A DNA stretch of 64,000 bases from Siphonodentalium dalli (taxonomy: Eukaryota > Mollusca > Scaphopoda > Gadilida > Siphonodentaliidae): positions 135,253,917 through 135,317,916 of the forward strand of contig CP136066.1 in NCBI GenBank assembly GCA_032622095.1, read 5' to 3'. The notes beneath the pieces are model-generated. The model was given only the letters and a program-made list of their open reading frames with translations. It ran no database searches and was not told the DNA's origin. Both the position numbers and the translations under genes were made by a program. Positions 1 through 13,218 of this stretch are shown here, piece by piece (positions within the stretch are counted from its first letter, which is position 1; each line of letters opens with the position of its first letter).

Positions 1-314
1 CCGGACTAATATATATGCATGTAAAATTCTTTTTTCGAAAAGGAATCAAAGAGCAAATATCCTATTTATGACGTCTATCGTTGTCGGGGGGGGGGCATAT
101 TGGATGCCATCTCGGATCTTAAAGTTTTCCCAAAGCTGATGTTATCCGATATCCGATAGGGTATTTTGAAGTTATACTTGCCGCTCTGCTCGATCGGGAA
201 GAGTCTCGTACCGTAACGTAACTATGATGCACCGGATTACGTTACAGACATGCCCCTCCTCCTTCAGTAATTCAATATGGTCTCCTGAGTTCGAAAATTT
301 GGCAATCTCTGAGA
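1..314. other. unassigned AT-rich DNA
   Basis: No gene or known repeat recognised. A run of ten G lies at about 86-95. Confidence 0.5.
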
Positions 315-738
315 TTAAAGATGCATAGTCCGAATTAACGCTCCCAAATTACTCTTTCTTTGGCATCGGTGGTAAAAATATTTGATTCGATTCGAGGAAA
401 CCACCCATCAAATCTCAGATTGATCAGATATAGAATGTTTAAATTTGTTATTTCCCGAGATATGTAATTTCTGGTCTGGACCAAATTGCGGATGAAGATG
501 GATAACTCTAAAATCAAGTGGCTCTGTGGTTTAGATATTTGACAATCCGGTCAGATTTCGCTAAACAAAATGATGATAAATAACACGTTTTTGGCAATTT
601 TAGACTATAGTTGACTGTGGTTAGCTTTATTTTTGGGCAGTTAATCGATTCTGATAACTGAAGCGGCTGTTAAAAACAACTTGTTTTTGATGGAATCTGA
701 TGATATGGGGACCATCGAATCGGATTGACTACCTTTAA
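315..738. mobile_element. TTAA-flanked MITE, copy 1
   Basis: One of three related copies (others at 909 and 3438). It begins TTAAAGATGCATAGTCCGA and ends GACTACCTTTAA, so the two ends are weak inverted copies (TTAAAGATGC and, reversed, TTAAAGGTAGTC), each containing TTAA. Shared internal landmarks are TTAATCGATTCTGATAACT near the right end and GATAAATAACACGTTT in the middle. It has no coding capacity. A TTAA target with short TIRs is the habit of piggyBac-type MITEs; the family assignment is inference. Confidence 0.55.
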
Positions 739-908
739 ATACGACAGGTGATTTTTTTTTTTGGCTGACATTTTGTACAGTGACATCTCCTGCATGAGTG
801 GTACTTCTTATACATTTTGTGACATTGTGTGAACTATGGTGTTAGTTGTCCGTTATTTCGCTAAATCTACGCTTTAAAATTTTATTACAATTGGTAAAAA
901 ACATGTAC

Positions 909-1262
909 TTAAAGATACGTAATCCGAATTAACGCTCCTAAATTACTATCTCGTTGGCTTCGGGGGGGGGGGTAGAACATATTTGATTCGAGTTAAGGAA
1001 CCTACCCACCAAAACTGAGTTATCAGATGTCGATTTTGGAAATCTGTTATTTTTCACCACATGGAACTTGATATTTGAAGGCCTATAGCAAATTTTCTAC
1101 GAGCCGACCGACATACTCTCGATACCAAATTGCGTTGAACACACTGTTGATATATATCACGTTTTGGATAATTGTATACAGAGTTGACAGTGGTTAGCCT
1201 TATTTTTTGGCAATTAATCGATTCTGATAACTAGATTTATAGTGTCGTTTGAAGACATGTTG
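909..1262. mobile_element. TTAA-flanked MITE, copy 2 (right end lost)
   Basis: Begins TTAAAGATACGTAATCCGAA and follows copy 1 through the TTAATCGATTCTGATAACTA landmark, after which the similarity stops; the expected ACCTTTAA right end is missing. A G-run replaces part of the family sequence near 961-972. Confidence 0.5.
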
Positions 1263-3437
1263 TTGTGTGTGTGTATTTTGTCAATAAAATGTTTATGTTT
1301 ATGGCGACTAGTTTTGGATAAAATCAAGAAGAAAATTTAGAAGTTTTGACAAGAAAAGAGTTAACGGAAATTTCGAAAACATAACTTCACCAGTGAGACA
1401 ATCGAAATGTTAGGATACTTGACTTGTTTTATGTCGAACTGGGTGAAATTCATTCATCGGTAGCCATACAAATATATGGTACGGAGAATGCCGAGGTTTG
1501 CCGAATAGAAGTGATTGTGCGGATGTGCCTGACCTCAAATGCGGAACTGTGTGGTAGAATAGGTTGGGAAAGGCTGCAAATGACGTCGGGAACGTCCTAG
1601 ACATAATCCTGTTATTTTTACGTGTTTGCCAAAGCCATGCACTTTCACTTTTATGTACAATTTCTACGCGACCGCTGATTAAAAAATTCGAGCCGGACAC
1701 AAACCTAACGATCTGAAATTTATCGAAAAATATAAGAAACAAAACACGTATTTTCAGCCCTATATATATCGACGAATCTGTTCGGAAATCGTCTGCGTAT
1801 GTATTGTTTTTATAAACCTCTTACCAATTGTATACATTCGAACCTTATGGACTGTGGTATGTCCAAACGCGGTGGCTGTCTATCGATGAAGGCGCAATAA
1901 AACCCTAAAATATATACCCCTTTTAAATCCGCCACAATATCAAAGATTTTAAACAGAGTCAAACAAAGTGTTTAGACGAAGAAATTCCTATGAATGCTGG
2001 TGATTTAGAACATATATATTGCGATATCAGAACCCTTGAATCGATTAATTGAATGAATGACCAGGCTAATGAATTCTTTTGTGTTGGATATAGGATATCA
2101 GGTATTAATTGCTAAGATGGACGTGCTTACCAGATTTTATCTGGCTTTTTCATTGAAGACGTTTGTTTTTCTGCATGAGGTGCGCCAACCAACTTACCCG
2201 CGGTGACAACCCTATCACGGTAAAGAAAACATTGGTTCGCTTTCGACGATTATCTTAGACTCTTAGTCATAGCCCTAGGGGCCTGTGTTAGGGCGTGAGG
2301 AATGCACACGTCCCGTGAATGACTGTGGGTATAGGACAGCATGATAGTGTCTCGCCTCCATCACATAAGTGTCGATACTATCATCACCTGTGCCCACAGA
2401 ACACCCAACATTATCAGTCATAGATACAACAGTATCGTATGATATCCAGTGACAAAGCTTGCTCTTTGTATAATCGGATACTTTGTATATCTCCCAAAAA
2501 CATTCTCCTTATCACATAATGCGGGGATGGTACGAATGAGAGAAAGTTAAAAATCCGTGAAGATGTAGATTACTTTCATGAAATTCTGATTCGTTGTAAT
2601 ATGATTAGCTCGGTATCTCTGTGTTGTATCACAACCGCTCCAGTCAGATAGGCACCTGACGCCCCAAAATATTCTTAGCAAGTGCGTTCTGCTGTCGAAC
2701 TTAAAGACCCCAGGTGTGTTTAAATGTGTCCCCGTGGTGAAGTATACATGTATTCACATGCGTGACAACTGTAGCAAGGCATTCTTCACTTATGACCACC
2801 ATATCATTTTGGTCATGGCTTATTTGAACCTTCTTTTTGAAAATTCTTTTATCGAAATGACCATGTATCGATCAAATTAATGGCACATTGAGATGTCTCT
2901 CAACTCAAATCAAGCTTGAAAATCGGGTCCCGACGTTCGAACCCGTGCCAACCTCGTCTAGCCTAGACTGTGATGATGGTATCCACGACCTAGAGTTATA
3001 TTTATGAAAACGCTTGCCAAAGTACTAGAAATGTTCCATAATTTCCATAATTTATTCGCCCAGATGTGCGATGAACGCTCTTTATTTTGTACCATACCAG
3101 GAATATAGACTAATACGGGATAATATTATTCCACAGTGTTTTTCTTCCAAATGTTATGACTAGAATAAATCTGTGTCATTATATTATCCGTACAGTATAC
3201 GTGTATATGACGTATTATATCAACCTATTTTGTTCACCGTAACCGGCTGGGGATACTTTTACAACACGACTTCAAACCGTCATGCACCGCGAGGCGTTAA
3301 GCATAAACCAATTTTAATCCTTTGTTCTCAGAGCAAAACGTATATGCACACGGGGCGTTGACAATAAACCAAATATTTTGTTCTCAGAGCAAAAAGTATA
3401 ATACACATTATAATTGTCTTCACAGGCTCATTTCTGT
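1263..3437. other. unassigned DNA
   Basis: Nothing identifiable as a gene. A 110-codon minus-strand open frame (1410-1742) resembles nothing I know. An imperfect inverted repeat (ATGATAGTGTC against GATACTATCAT, extended by CTGTGGG/CCCACAG) spans about 2315-2400. The minus strand near 2940-2960 has GGTTCGAAC, resembling a pol III B box, but no convincing tRNA fold. A repeated motif with AACGCTCTTTATTT lies near 3073 and recurs near 38650. Confidence 0.4.
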
Positions 3438-3861
3438 TTAAAGATGCATAATCGGAATTAACGCTTCGGGGGTGAAAAAAATATTTGAGTCGAGTCGAGT
3501 CGAGGAACCCACCCATCAAAGATCAGTGATTTTTTTAATTTGTTATTTCTCGAGATATGTACTTATTTGTGGCCTGGACAAAAATCATCAATGCGACGGT
3601 CTCGACAAAATTGCCGATGGAGATGGGCAACTCTAATATCAAGTAGTAATACGGCAAAATTTCGTGATAATCAAGTGATAATACGGTCATATTTCGTTGA
3701 ACAACATGTTGATAAATAACACGTTTTGGGAAATTTTATACCATAGTTGACAGTGGTTAGCATTATTTTGTTGTAATTAATCGATTCTGATAACTTTTTT
3801 GAAATGTTGTTGTTGCTGTAACTTGATATGGGGACCGTCTGATAGGATAGAGTACCTTTAA
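3438..3861. mobile_element. TTAA-flanked MITE, copy 3
   Basis: Third copy of the family at 315. Both ends are present: TTAAAGATGCATAATCGGAA on the left and GAGTACCTTTAA on the right. The middle shows GATAAATAACACGTTTTGG and TTAATCGATTCTGATAACT. About the same length as copy 1 (424 bp), which supports these borders. Confidence 0.55.
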
Positions 3862-6800
3862 CTTATGCTCTTATTATCTGTCTTATTCTACCATATTTTG
3901 TGAAGATGGGACCAAGAATATGCGGTAATTAACAATTCAATAATCAAACTCCGATATGATTTGTATGATATTTGTTCTTCTGTTAACTAAATTGGCATAG
4001 AATTAAGGACACGAATGGCTTTGTGGGGCAGTAAATTAGTGGGTATTGCTGCTAAATTGTCACATTCGTTAAAATCGCCATAAACAGAAAGAAAACGCCA
4101 ATTATAATATGAGTATATTGCTTACTATATATACGTACCTCTGTAAAGTTTGTGTCATCGCTAAAAAGAACATTTTTAATGTTTGGTGTTGTTGATAGTT
4201 AATATAGATAGTTGTTGGGACATGCATTCTATGTATATACATGTTTGCAGCATAGCATTTATGTGTCATTCGGTATGTTTTTTAAGGGCGTAGCATAATA
4301 ATTCGGTTAGTCGAAAAATCACATCCTGATTCTCTTTCTCGTTGTCCATTTTGGACGCCATCTTGATTCTGATGGAAAATGATTCCCTCGATGTTTATGC
4401 TATAGTGAAAAGAGTGTTCATGTGTGGCCATTGCGATATAACATGTGACTACCCTGTTCTTAAAATACCGCAAAATATACCCGCCAAAAAATACGTAATT
4501 GCGGAAAGTTTCACACAATTTGAGTTCACAAATTTGACAGAAATTATCAAAATATACGGATTTTAAATTTTGGTCTCAATGTACAATTTTCACACTAAAA
4601 TGGAAAATCAGACTATTAGAACAATTAGATCCTATTTTAGTCTGAAATGTCTTAATGTGGTTGTGTCGGGTATGAAATTTCGAACTGTCTACTTAGAGAA
4701 CAGATTAGCTTCCGGTGTAACCCGATATGTTCGTGGATATATAGAGGACGCATAATTATTTATCTTTTATTGCGAAGTTTTGTATCAAAATTACCATTGC
4801 ATTTGTTCACTTGATTATTGACCGCACACCCTAATAGCTATATCGGTCTCCCTGTTGAACGGTTTCACTGCGGTTTGGTGAGATACCACCCCCCCCCCCC
4901 CAGAAAAACACAAAACCCTGTCTCTAATATATATGGTATTGACTGTGTCAACAATATGACCTTGTTATATCTGGGACTAATGTTAGTGCCAGGTTATAAC
5001 TCATCGTCGTGTCATATAATATATGCGTCATCTGACTGCTGAGATGGATGTTCAATTAATTTAATTAGTCCATTCAAAATAGATGTGTATACATTATTCG
5101 AAAATGTTATGAATTCATATTTCAAATGAGATACGTAGTCCAACTAATCAGTCTCAGATAGACACGAAAACACCACGCAAAAACTCCCCAGAATTCAATA
5201 AATACTAAGGTCCAACCATATCTTAGAATGACACGTGTTTTTTAAATTTTGTTAAATCCCATGCTTCATTGACATATTCAGTTATATACCGGTAGATTGT
5301 CGGCTGCGTTGAAGGCCAGGGTTTATACTAGTGAATAGATTTTCTAAACAATTTCAGAGAGCAAAAGCAAAAACAATATTGAAATAATTCGATAATTTGG
5401 TAAATGGTTACTTCTGGGATAACCGACTGACATCGGTGGGTAAATATTCCTGCTTCGTATGGACGCACAAATAGGACATGTGTCCGTTGTCTGTTTTACG
5501 ATGAGAAACACATTTATTCGCATATTATTCGCAACATTTCTTTCCCATTCAGTCCGATTCGGTCATACCTTCCGTGTCGGTGATACCAAGTACACTGGGG
5601 TGTTTATGATTGATATAATAACAAAATATGTCTATATTTTTATATTCTTTCTGGTTATGGCAGTGTTAACGGTGTGTCTATTTTAACAGTATACCCACCG
5701 CGAAGGCCATTCGTGCCTTTAAAGGTGGGGGGTTGACGCGTGGTACTGTTCATTTGAGTTGTTTGGCAACTGAAGTGTTCAGTGTCTCCTACTGGTCGAA
5801 GTTCCGTTTTCTGCTGTTATCTTCCATCATCGGAGCTCTTGTTTAATGGTCCAGATCGGGATGTTACCAGCGAACATCACGCCAATCGTTTAGAGAGGGA
5901 TATATACGCATCCAGGATGCGGCGTCGAGGGAAAATAGATCGCTATCAAAAGTGAGCGACTACGTGTGAAGCATTTGAGAAATAAAGAGCTCTATCCCCA
6001 GATAAAGGTGAATTCCAGTGATTTTGTTCAGATTCGTTCGATCATATCTTCAATGACATTACTGGATGATCGGTTTCAACATTACAATTTAATGACCACA
6101 TTTAACGAACAAAACCTCTGCAAGATAACAATCGCCGCCTCTCTTGGCAAATGCTGGAAATCCAGTGAATTAACATCTATAATCTTCGCTGGTCATGCGT
6201 GGAGACGCTGCATGGTACTGCGATTGCGGTATATTGACACATCATTGAATCGTAAACAGATTTGAAATCAACAAATGAGCCTATAATCCTCCGGACCTAA
6301 CTTGATACTGCGAGCGATCATTAGCAAAATAACACAGAGAATTTAGGCTCTCTGTGCAAGTGTATATAGATTTCGTTGACAGAGATCCCGTTTGATCCAG
6401 TTGGTATAGAACTTAACGCTCATTATTTTGGTCATATATCGTAAATTTCCATCAAGATACAAGCTCTTTGTTTCACCACATGATAACTTGTTTCATCGCT
6501 GGGAATAAGAGTTTCGCGCAAAACATGTAACTGGACCATAGTTCCGCTGCACGTATCGTCACTTTGGTCGAATCGTCGCGCCGAATCTCACCTGACACAT
6601 TTATTATGGTTTTTTGAATAGTCTAATTTTATTTGAAGAGTTCAGTGAAGAGTTTACATTTATTTGAAGAATCTGTTATTGTGTTATGTTTTCATTTATA
6701 GAACTATTTAAATCTGAGCCTTTCCATGTCAATGTGCATTGATAGATCCTTGATGAAAACATTTAGCAAGCTGACCTTTGTATTACCTACCCCTTGGTGT

Positions 6801-6909
6801 CATCCCTCATTATTAACTGATGGTGAACTCAAACCCCCATACCAAGATTTAAGTGCATACCTATTACACAATAGAAGCATTCTTAAAACATTTTGTCCCA
6901 AATGACTAG

Positions 6910-6911
6910 AA

Positions 6912-6942
<31 letters not shown>

Positions 6943-6945
6943 TAT
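6910..6945. repeat. A-run followed by (TA)n microsatellite
   Basis: About eleven A followed by about twelve TA dinucleotides, directly visible. Confidence 0.95.
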
Positions 6946-7782
6946 TAGTCCGTATACATGTGTATAATATGACTATATGTGACTATATAATATGGACTAT
7001 ACCGGTCATATTGGATATTTCACGACCCTTCGCTGGTATTCATCTATACGGTTAGGTATTTAGATGCGAACCAGTTAGTAGGGTGGTTTATATACAGGAA
7101 GGATCACGGCATATAGTGCCATTATTTTGGATTATACTTTTTGAGTTTGGTGACCTGAACCGCCTTTCTCAATCCCATAACGGCGATGACGGTGTTAATG
7201 TTATCGAACAATCAGGCGCAGGGTGAAAATAAACTCAATATACTTTGATATCTTAGATCCGTCGTAATTATGATAACTATCGGAAATTTCATTTTATGGT
7301 ATATTAACTCCGAATATATCACAATAACCACCACACGGGACTGTATGATGAGTATTAAATGTGCAAGTGTACCATAGAAGAATTGCCAGAGATAGATTGC
7401 AATACTTCATTGATGCACACGATACATAAATAAGAAAGCCCAGTCGCACTAAGCCACTCACCATTTATGGGTGTTAGTATCGTATACATCGAACTAATTC
7501 ACCCCGTCCTTTCGCATAAAGTAATATTTTTATGAAAAATTCATAATGCATAATTTCATTGTAGAATATTTCTATCAGATAATTACAATCATTATTTCCC
7601 ACATTGGTCGTTCTTGTTCAGTAAATATTAGATGAATGAGGGAGATTTCTTTGTGCTATCTAACATATAAAATGTAATTTGATAGGATTAATCTTCCATG
7701 CGGTCTTTTTAAATCTTTGAACCGGAGGATTTGTAAGATACAAACGTGAGTACGCGCGAGGGACCGTCGGAATATAGTCAAG

Positions 7783-7843
7783 ACTTTGCCTGATTATTAA
7801 GTCTTTGCCTGATTATTAAGTCTTTGCCTGATTATTAAGTCTT
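7783..7843. repeat. 19-bp tandem repeat, three copies
   Basis: Unit GTCTTTGCCTGATTATTAA, two exact copies preceded by one with a changed first base and followed by a GTCTTTG start. The near-identity implies a recent local duplication. Confidence 0.95.
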
Positions 7844-8729
7844 TGAGAATACTAAACGTAAGGGCCACATTCGTCATCTCGGGTTTAAACTGGTCTGCGT
7901 AAACCTCTGTATATAGGTTTAAAGCGCCGTTTGACAGCTAAATTCTTGGCTTTAACATAAGACCGCAGGACTAAGTGAGGTATTCGTCATCTCTGATATA
8001 AACGTGGTCCGGTTTATATATCATTAGTGTCTCTATATCGTCCAGTTAATCAGTGTAAGTGACTACGGATTTATAAATATGGAGCAACAATAACATTGTA
8101 CTTCTATGAACAAGCCTGTAATAAATTATTTTTATCAATGAATGTGAGAATCTATATTTAGTATGAAAGGGTTAAGATCTAAGCGAAATATTCCCACGCA
8201 AGGCCCGGGCTTCGCAGTACAAGTATATCGACATAGAAACAACGAGTGTATGTCTAAATACACCTCGAAAATATATACTCTCAAGAATTAGTATTTTGTT
8301 CATCTTGGATGAAGATTTTTTTATATCTTGGAGGAAAGTTGCCAAATTCGGAGAGGAAGATCGCCAGATGCGAACCAGGAATTCTCATGGACAAATTTAG
8401 GAAATGTTAATAGCAACATACAAGATAAACGCTATCAAGACAACCGGGTGGCACGTCATACATGGTATATATTGTTAGTCCTTCTCGAACAGAAATATTC
8501 TTTAGATAGCTGATGACTGTCCCATCGTTCCGAAAAATAGAACATTTTCTTCCCTAGAAGATTGATTCAATGCAGTGAGTATGTCATTTGTGGCAGCGAT
8601 TAACAAATCTACAATAATTTTTGTTTAGCAACAATAATCTTTGTCTTGGTGAGCAGTATAATACAACAAAACCATTATCAGAAATGGTAACGCCCTCAAG
8701 ATAATATTATTAGCCATAAATATAAATTA

Positions 8730-9505
8730 CTAGCAGGTGACCCGACTTCGTCCGGGCTGTGACATTGAATTGACCATTTTGAAGGTCAAAGTCAGGTCGG
8801 GGTAACGATTTGACCGTCCAAACACTCCCCGGACAAAAGTATCCCTATGTTTAAAATTTCGTCGAAATACGTCCGTTTTACCCGATTTGACCTTGAATTG
8901 ACCATTTTGAAGGTCAATGTCAGGTCGGGGTCACGGTTTGACCCGTCAAAAACACTCCCCCGATAAAAGTATCCCTAGGCATTTAATTTGACTTAATTCT
9001 GCCTTTTTAATCAAGAGAAATGATGGTACCCGTCCCGTGATGGTACCCGTCCCTAAAAGAGGTACGTTTGTGGGTATCCGTTTCAAGGTGACGATCACAT
9101 CGGGCGGAAAAACTTACCCGATGAAAATCTCCCCTGTTCTTTGGAACCCCTAAGTAGGAAGACAGAAATAAGAGTCACACAACACGCTCATGTCTGGATA
9201 CAGACACACCCACGTCTGGCCCCAGTCATAATAATCACACTACACGCATACGCTCTTTATCAACGACACTGTGGATACGAACGCTCTTTAACTATCAACG
9301 CGATTAACTCCACAGTGCCAAGGACGGTAATTTTGGTGACTGGTGTGTAGAAGGGGTGCTCGGAGCTTCTCCAAAACGGCGGTAAACACTGCCCGTGACT
9401 TTTTAACCTTAGATTGGAAGTTTGAGCTCAATCGGTCCAGCCGTTTTCCCGGCCATAGCTAACAGACAAACAAACAGTCCCAAAATATCTATTAGATAAT
9501 ATAAA
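8730..9505 (+). mobile_element. CTAGCAGG repeat family, forward copy
   Basis: Begins CTAGCAGGTGACCCGACTT. An internal pair of about 120-bp repeats each carries TGAATTGACCATTTTGAAGG. It ends with CAATCGGTCCAGCCGTTTT near 9430-9450 and a TCTATTAGATAATATA junction. The same terminal sequences appear reversed in the array at 11712-13868. No open frame looks like a transposase, so this is probably a non-autonomous element of unassigned class. Confidence 0.5.
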
Positions 9506-9876
9506 ATATATTGGTTACATGAATTCCGTTAAAATTCCTCAGAATTCCGTTAAAACAACTAATCCTTCAAATTATTACCAAAAAAAAAGGCTTATTACTG
9601 AAGGTTTTTCATTCACCACACCAGAAAGCTTCTAAATGCGGATCAAAAATCGAAGGCATTGTGTTCCACCAAGAGTGCATGGCCCAGCCATTGTTCATAC
9701 CTAAACATCGAAAGCAATTAACGCGGTCATAATAGTTACTGCAACTATAAGACATCCAGCGAATACACACCCCACGAAAACACGAAATGTGTTGTCCTGC
9801 GAGATATCCCATCGCTATAGCTCAAATTGACACGGCCAGATTATTCTTCCTACAATATCCTAAAACAATAAAGCTT
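9506..9876. other. unassigned DNA
   Basis: No feature recognised. It may hold more decayed LINE sequence belonging to the next entry, but no RT motif could be read. Confidence 0.35.
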
Positions 9877-10382
9877 CTCAAATCATCGGCATAGTCAACA
9901 GAACTTTCACGAACTTGGACATCGACACTTCCTAATCGCTCTATATACATAAGCATGGTCAGACATATCATCGAATATTGTAACTCTGCATGGAGCCCAC
10001 ATCACAAATATCAAAGCATTGTGTTAGAGAAATACAAAGAAAATCAACGAAACTAGTTCGTCAAACCAAAACTCTATGCTACCGAGACCGAATGATAAGA
10101 CTCAATCTGATATCTTTAAAATATCGAATATTTAGAGGAGATCTAATAGAGGTATATAAACTGTTGAATGGTCATTACAATATCAATGCATGTGACCTAT
10201 TAGAAAGACATTCTCCAGGAAGAACAAGAGGACATAATAAAAAGCTACAGATGCCCATTGTTAACCAGGCCATAGGAAAATATTTCTTCACACAGAGGGT
10301 GGTAAATAGCTGGAACTCTCTGCTAGACTTCGCTGTTGAGGCTCCAACACTCGATCAATTCAAAATATACATATATACATAG
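9877..10382 (+). pseudogene. CR1/jockey-like LINE reverse transcriptase, C-terminal remnant
   Basis: The reading RHIIEYCNSAWSPHHK at about 9960-10010 matches the conserved EYC.S.WSPH segment after the RT thumb in CR1/jockey-like LINE ORF2 proteins. A second frame (9990-10382) continues with RGDLIEVYKLLNG, then RTRGHNKKL, and FFTQRVVNSWNSL, the usual C-terminal blocks. At least two frame changes separate them (near 9920 and 10030), and the catalytic core and endonuclease are absent. It is a 5'-truncated dead copy. The fold and order of blocks are clear; the exact clade is inference. Confidence 0.85.
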
Positions 10383-11711
10383 ACTAATTATTCTATTATA
10401 TAAAATACGAGTTCGACGACACGTAATATGTTCAAGTGATTCACAAGTAAATATCGAATGACGATACATATATTTGTAAACAAGCATTGCAAATAAAATG
10501 TTATTGGGACGAAAAGTCGCAAGACTTGTTCCGTATTATGATGATGATGATGACGATGATATGATTGATAGAACAAACCACTATTGTGATGATCGTGTCG
10601 TTATTTGTTTAAAATACGTATCAACTAACACATACACACCCGTTCCCTCATTAAAATCATTTTAGGGGACCTCCGCAAATTCGGGGACTTCCGCAAATAG
10701 ATATCCGCAAACAGGGACCTACTGCAAATTGTCACAACCGGAAAAAAACCCACTATCAATAAATAAAACGTCCAGCGAACCACAGAATCTCTAGGACAGT
10801 ATACACCGAGGGCGTAATAACGCCCTAACCAATGCGCCCATGTATTATAATTGACAGCACATACTAACATGCTTCTCCGACATCTGTTAAATCTCCGTGA
10901 CGAAATATTCATCACAAATCTAAATTTAGCTCTTATATATAAGAGAATATCATATTGCCTCATAGAGGTTGATTTTAGTTTACGCTGTGTGATATTTGTT
11001 CTTAAATAAACTGTTGACAAGTTTGATAAAGTTGGGGGAGTGCCGTTGGTGGGTGATGCACTACCTCAAATGAACTCGTTCCTAGCGCCCAGCCGATCAA
11101 CGCGAAACCGTTATGTCGTGGCGTTGCACGGAATTCCATATCAATTGAATTGGCCGGGTTGTATGATATGGTGATCTTGCGTTTAAATCCAGACATGGAC
11201 GAAAATAAGGAAAGGTTTCCAAAGTTAAATTGTTATGAGAATTGGTGTTTATATATAAGTCATCATTGATATCAACGTGAACATTTTAGCACCATTAATA
11301 ACTAATCAGATAATCAGTAGTAATATAATAACACCTGTATTGATTACATTCTGACCTTATAAAAGGTAAAATTCTAGGTAAAGTACCTTATCGCGGCGGA
11401 GCTTGGCAAACAGAAATGTTCTGGGTGTAACATGCTTACGTGGAGCGTGGTAGACTCATGTCGTAAAATTAATTCGGTGATATCAGAGATGCATATTTTA
11501 GCGAGGACAATAATTGAATGCGCCACCGGTGTCACAATTATTCCAATATCTAAGTTCTAACTTCCATCTTCTGAAAGCTAACTTTTATAATTTAGAACTT
11601 AATTTGCAATATCTAAGATCGTAGTTTTTATGTTCGTGAATTGAATGGAGATTTGAGGAAGGTGAAAACGTGTCTTATCAAATGAATTAACTTTTTTCTC
11701 TAACTGTTTAG
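10383..11711. other. unassigned DNA
   Basis: A degenerate GAT/ATG trinucleotide run lies at about 10537-10566. The 131-codon minus-strand open frame at 10625-11020 has no recognisable motif. No other structure identified. Confidence 0.4.
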
Positions 11712-12482
11712 CATCATCTCATATATATTTTGAAGACCTCTGTCTGTCTGTCTGTATGTCCTTTATAGAATCGAAAACGGGTTGACCGATCGAGACCAAA
11801 CTTCCTATCCAAAGGTAAAATCCCACGGGGATCGCCGACGTTGCATTTTGGACAAGCTCTGAGCACCGATTCTCCACTCCCAATCATCAAAATCACCGCA
11901 AACGCCACTTCGGGGGGGGGGGGGGTTAAGGCGTTAACGATCTTTATATTGACCATATTCGGATGTGTTAAGGATCACCGCTCTTTATTACAATCGAAGC
12001 TGCTAAACGGCTGCCCATGCGTAAAATACGGATGAAAAACGAAACGCGGAATGCAATTATCTCGATTAAAAAGGCAGAATGGGTTGTTGTGTCATATATG
12101 TCATAGGAACAGGGTCAGTCTTTGAGGGACGGGTACCATGAATTAATTCATGAAAAACAAATAATGCGTGTTGTGCTGTCGTTTCGACCGATCTGGACGA
12201 AACTTGGTACGTGTGTGTAGTTTGACCAGGCGGTCGTCCTTGTCGTATTGGCGAGCCCGTGCAGCGCATGCGCAGACGAGATCTCGGAAACGGGTGGAGC
12301 TATCGACTTGAAATTTGCTATGTGAATGTATCTTGCCCCGGATACGATTTGTATCGGGTCGCCGAGCCCGTGCGACGCAAGCTTCGCGCATGCGCAGACC
12401 AGATCTCGGAAACGGGTGGAGCTATCGACTTTAAATTTTGGTTTTTGAATAGCCCGGACAACGTCGGGCTCATCGGCTGGTC
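11712..12482 (-). mobile_element. CTAGCAGG repeat family, array unit 1
   Basis: First of three head-to-tail copies in reverse orientation. The left part reads ATCGAAAACGGGTTGACCGA and the right end GCTCATCGGCTGGTCTA, which reversed is TAGACCAGCCGATGAGC, equivalent to the start of the forward copy at 8730. It includes a G13-14 run near 11911 and two repeats of TCGGAAACGGGTGGAGCTAT about 126 bp apart (12285 and 12407). Open frames here are repeat artefacts. Confidence 0.5.
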
Positions 12483-13218
12483 TACTATATATTTTGAGAA
12501 CTACGTAAATATATGTGTTAATATATGTGTATATATATTTGTCCTCTATACACTCGAAAACGGCTGGACCGATTGGGCTCAAACTTCCCATCTAAGGGTA
12601 AAAACCCACGGGAATCGTCGTCGTGGCGTTTTGGAGAAGCTCTGAGCACTCATTCTCCACTCCCAATCATCAAAATCGCCGCCCTCGCCACTGCGGGGGG
12701 TTAAGGCAGTCACAACAAATGCGTGTCGTGTGATTCTTATGTCTGTCGTTCCTAGGAACGGGGGAGATTTTCATCGAATCATACCTCTTTTAGGGACGGG
12801 GAGAATTTCATCGGGTCAGTTTTTCCGCCCTAGGGACGGGTACCATCATTTCTCTTGATTAAAAAGGCAGAATTAACTCATTGAAGGAAAAAAAATTAAA
12901 TTAAAAAAATACCTCTTTTAGGGACGGGTACCATAATTTCTCTTGATTAAAAAGGCAGAATTAACTCATTGAAAAACACTGTCGTTCCTAGGAAGGGGGG
13001 AGATTTTCATCGGGTCAGTTTTTCCGCCCGATGTACCGTAAATCATACCTCTTTTAGGGACGGCTACCATCATTTCTCTTGATTAAAAAGGCAGAATTAA
13101 CTCATTGAAAAACAAAAAATTAAATTAAAAAATTAAAAAGGCAGAATTAAAAACAAAAATAATTTTAAAAATGTCATGTTTCTGACCAACTACGCCAGTG
13201 GCGGGCTAACCTGCTAGT
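12483..13218 (-). mobile_element. CTAGCAGG repeat family, array unit 2
   Basis: Begins CTACTATATATTTTGAGAAC, contains CTCGAAAACGGCTGGACCGA and ends GGCGGGCTAACCTGCTAG. Inside, a segment with CCTCTTTTAGGGACGG and TCTCTTGATTAAAAAGGCAG is repeated three to four times between 12785 and 13130, which explains length differences between units. Confidence 0.55.

Larger units (their letters stand above)
3862..8729. other. unassigned DNA with simple repeats
   Basis: No gene recognised. A minus-strand AAGATGGCGTCCAAAATGG motif is at about 4347-4366, like those in the inverted-repeat elements at 20-25 and 41-49 kb. A run of 13 C is at 4889-4901. The longest open frame, 99 codons from a GTG at 5966, has no recognisable domain. 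Confidence 0.4.

Noticed and set aside
1410-1742. 110-codon minus-strand gene
   Set aside because: No recognisable motif, no neighbouring exon and no evidence beyond length.
2900-3000. tRNA or tRNA-derived SINE on the minus strand (GGTTCGAAC)
   Set aside because: The bases around the B-box-like word do not form a T arm and no matching A box or acceptor stem is seen.
9023-9060. Short duplicated GATGGTACCCGTCCC as an operator-like site
   Set aside because: The same words recur in all CTAGCAGG family copies, so they are part of the repeat.
12143-12645. Open frames of 82-147 codons on both strands
   Set aside because: They overlap each other and lie in the CTAGCAGG repeat array; readings repeat with the DNA repeat and show no domain.
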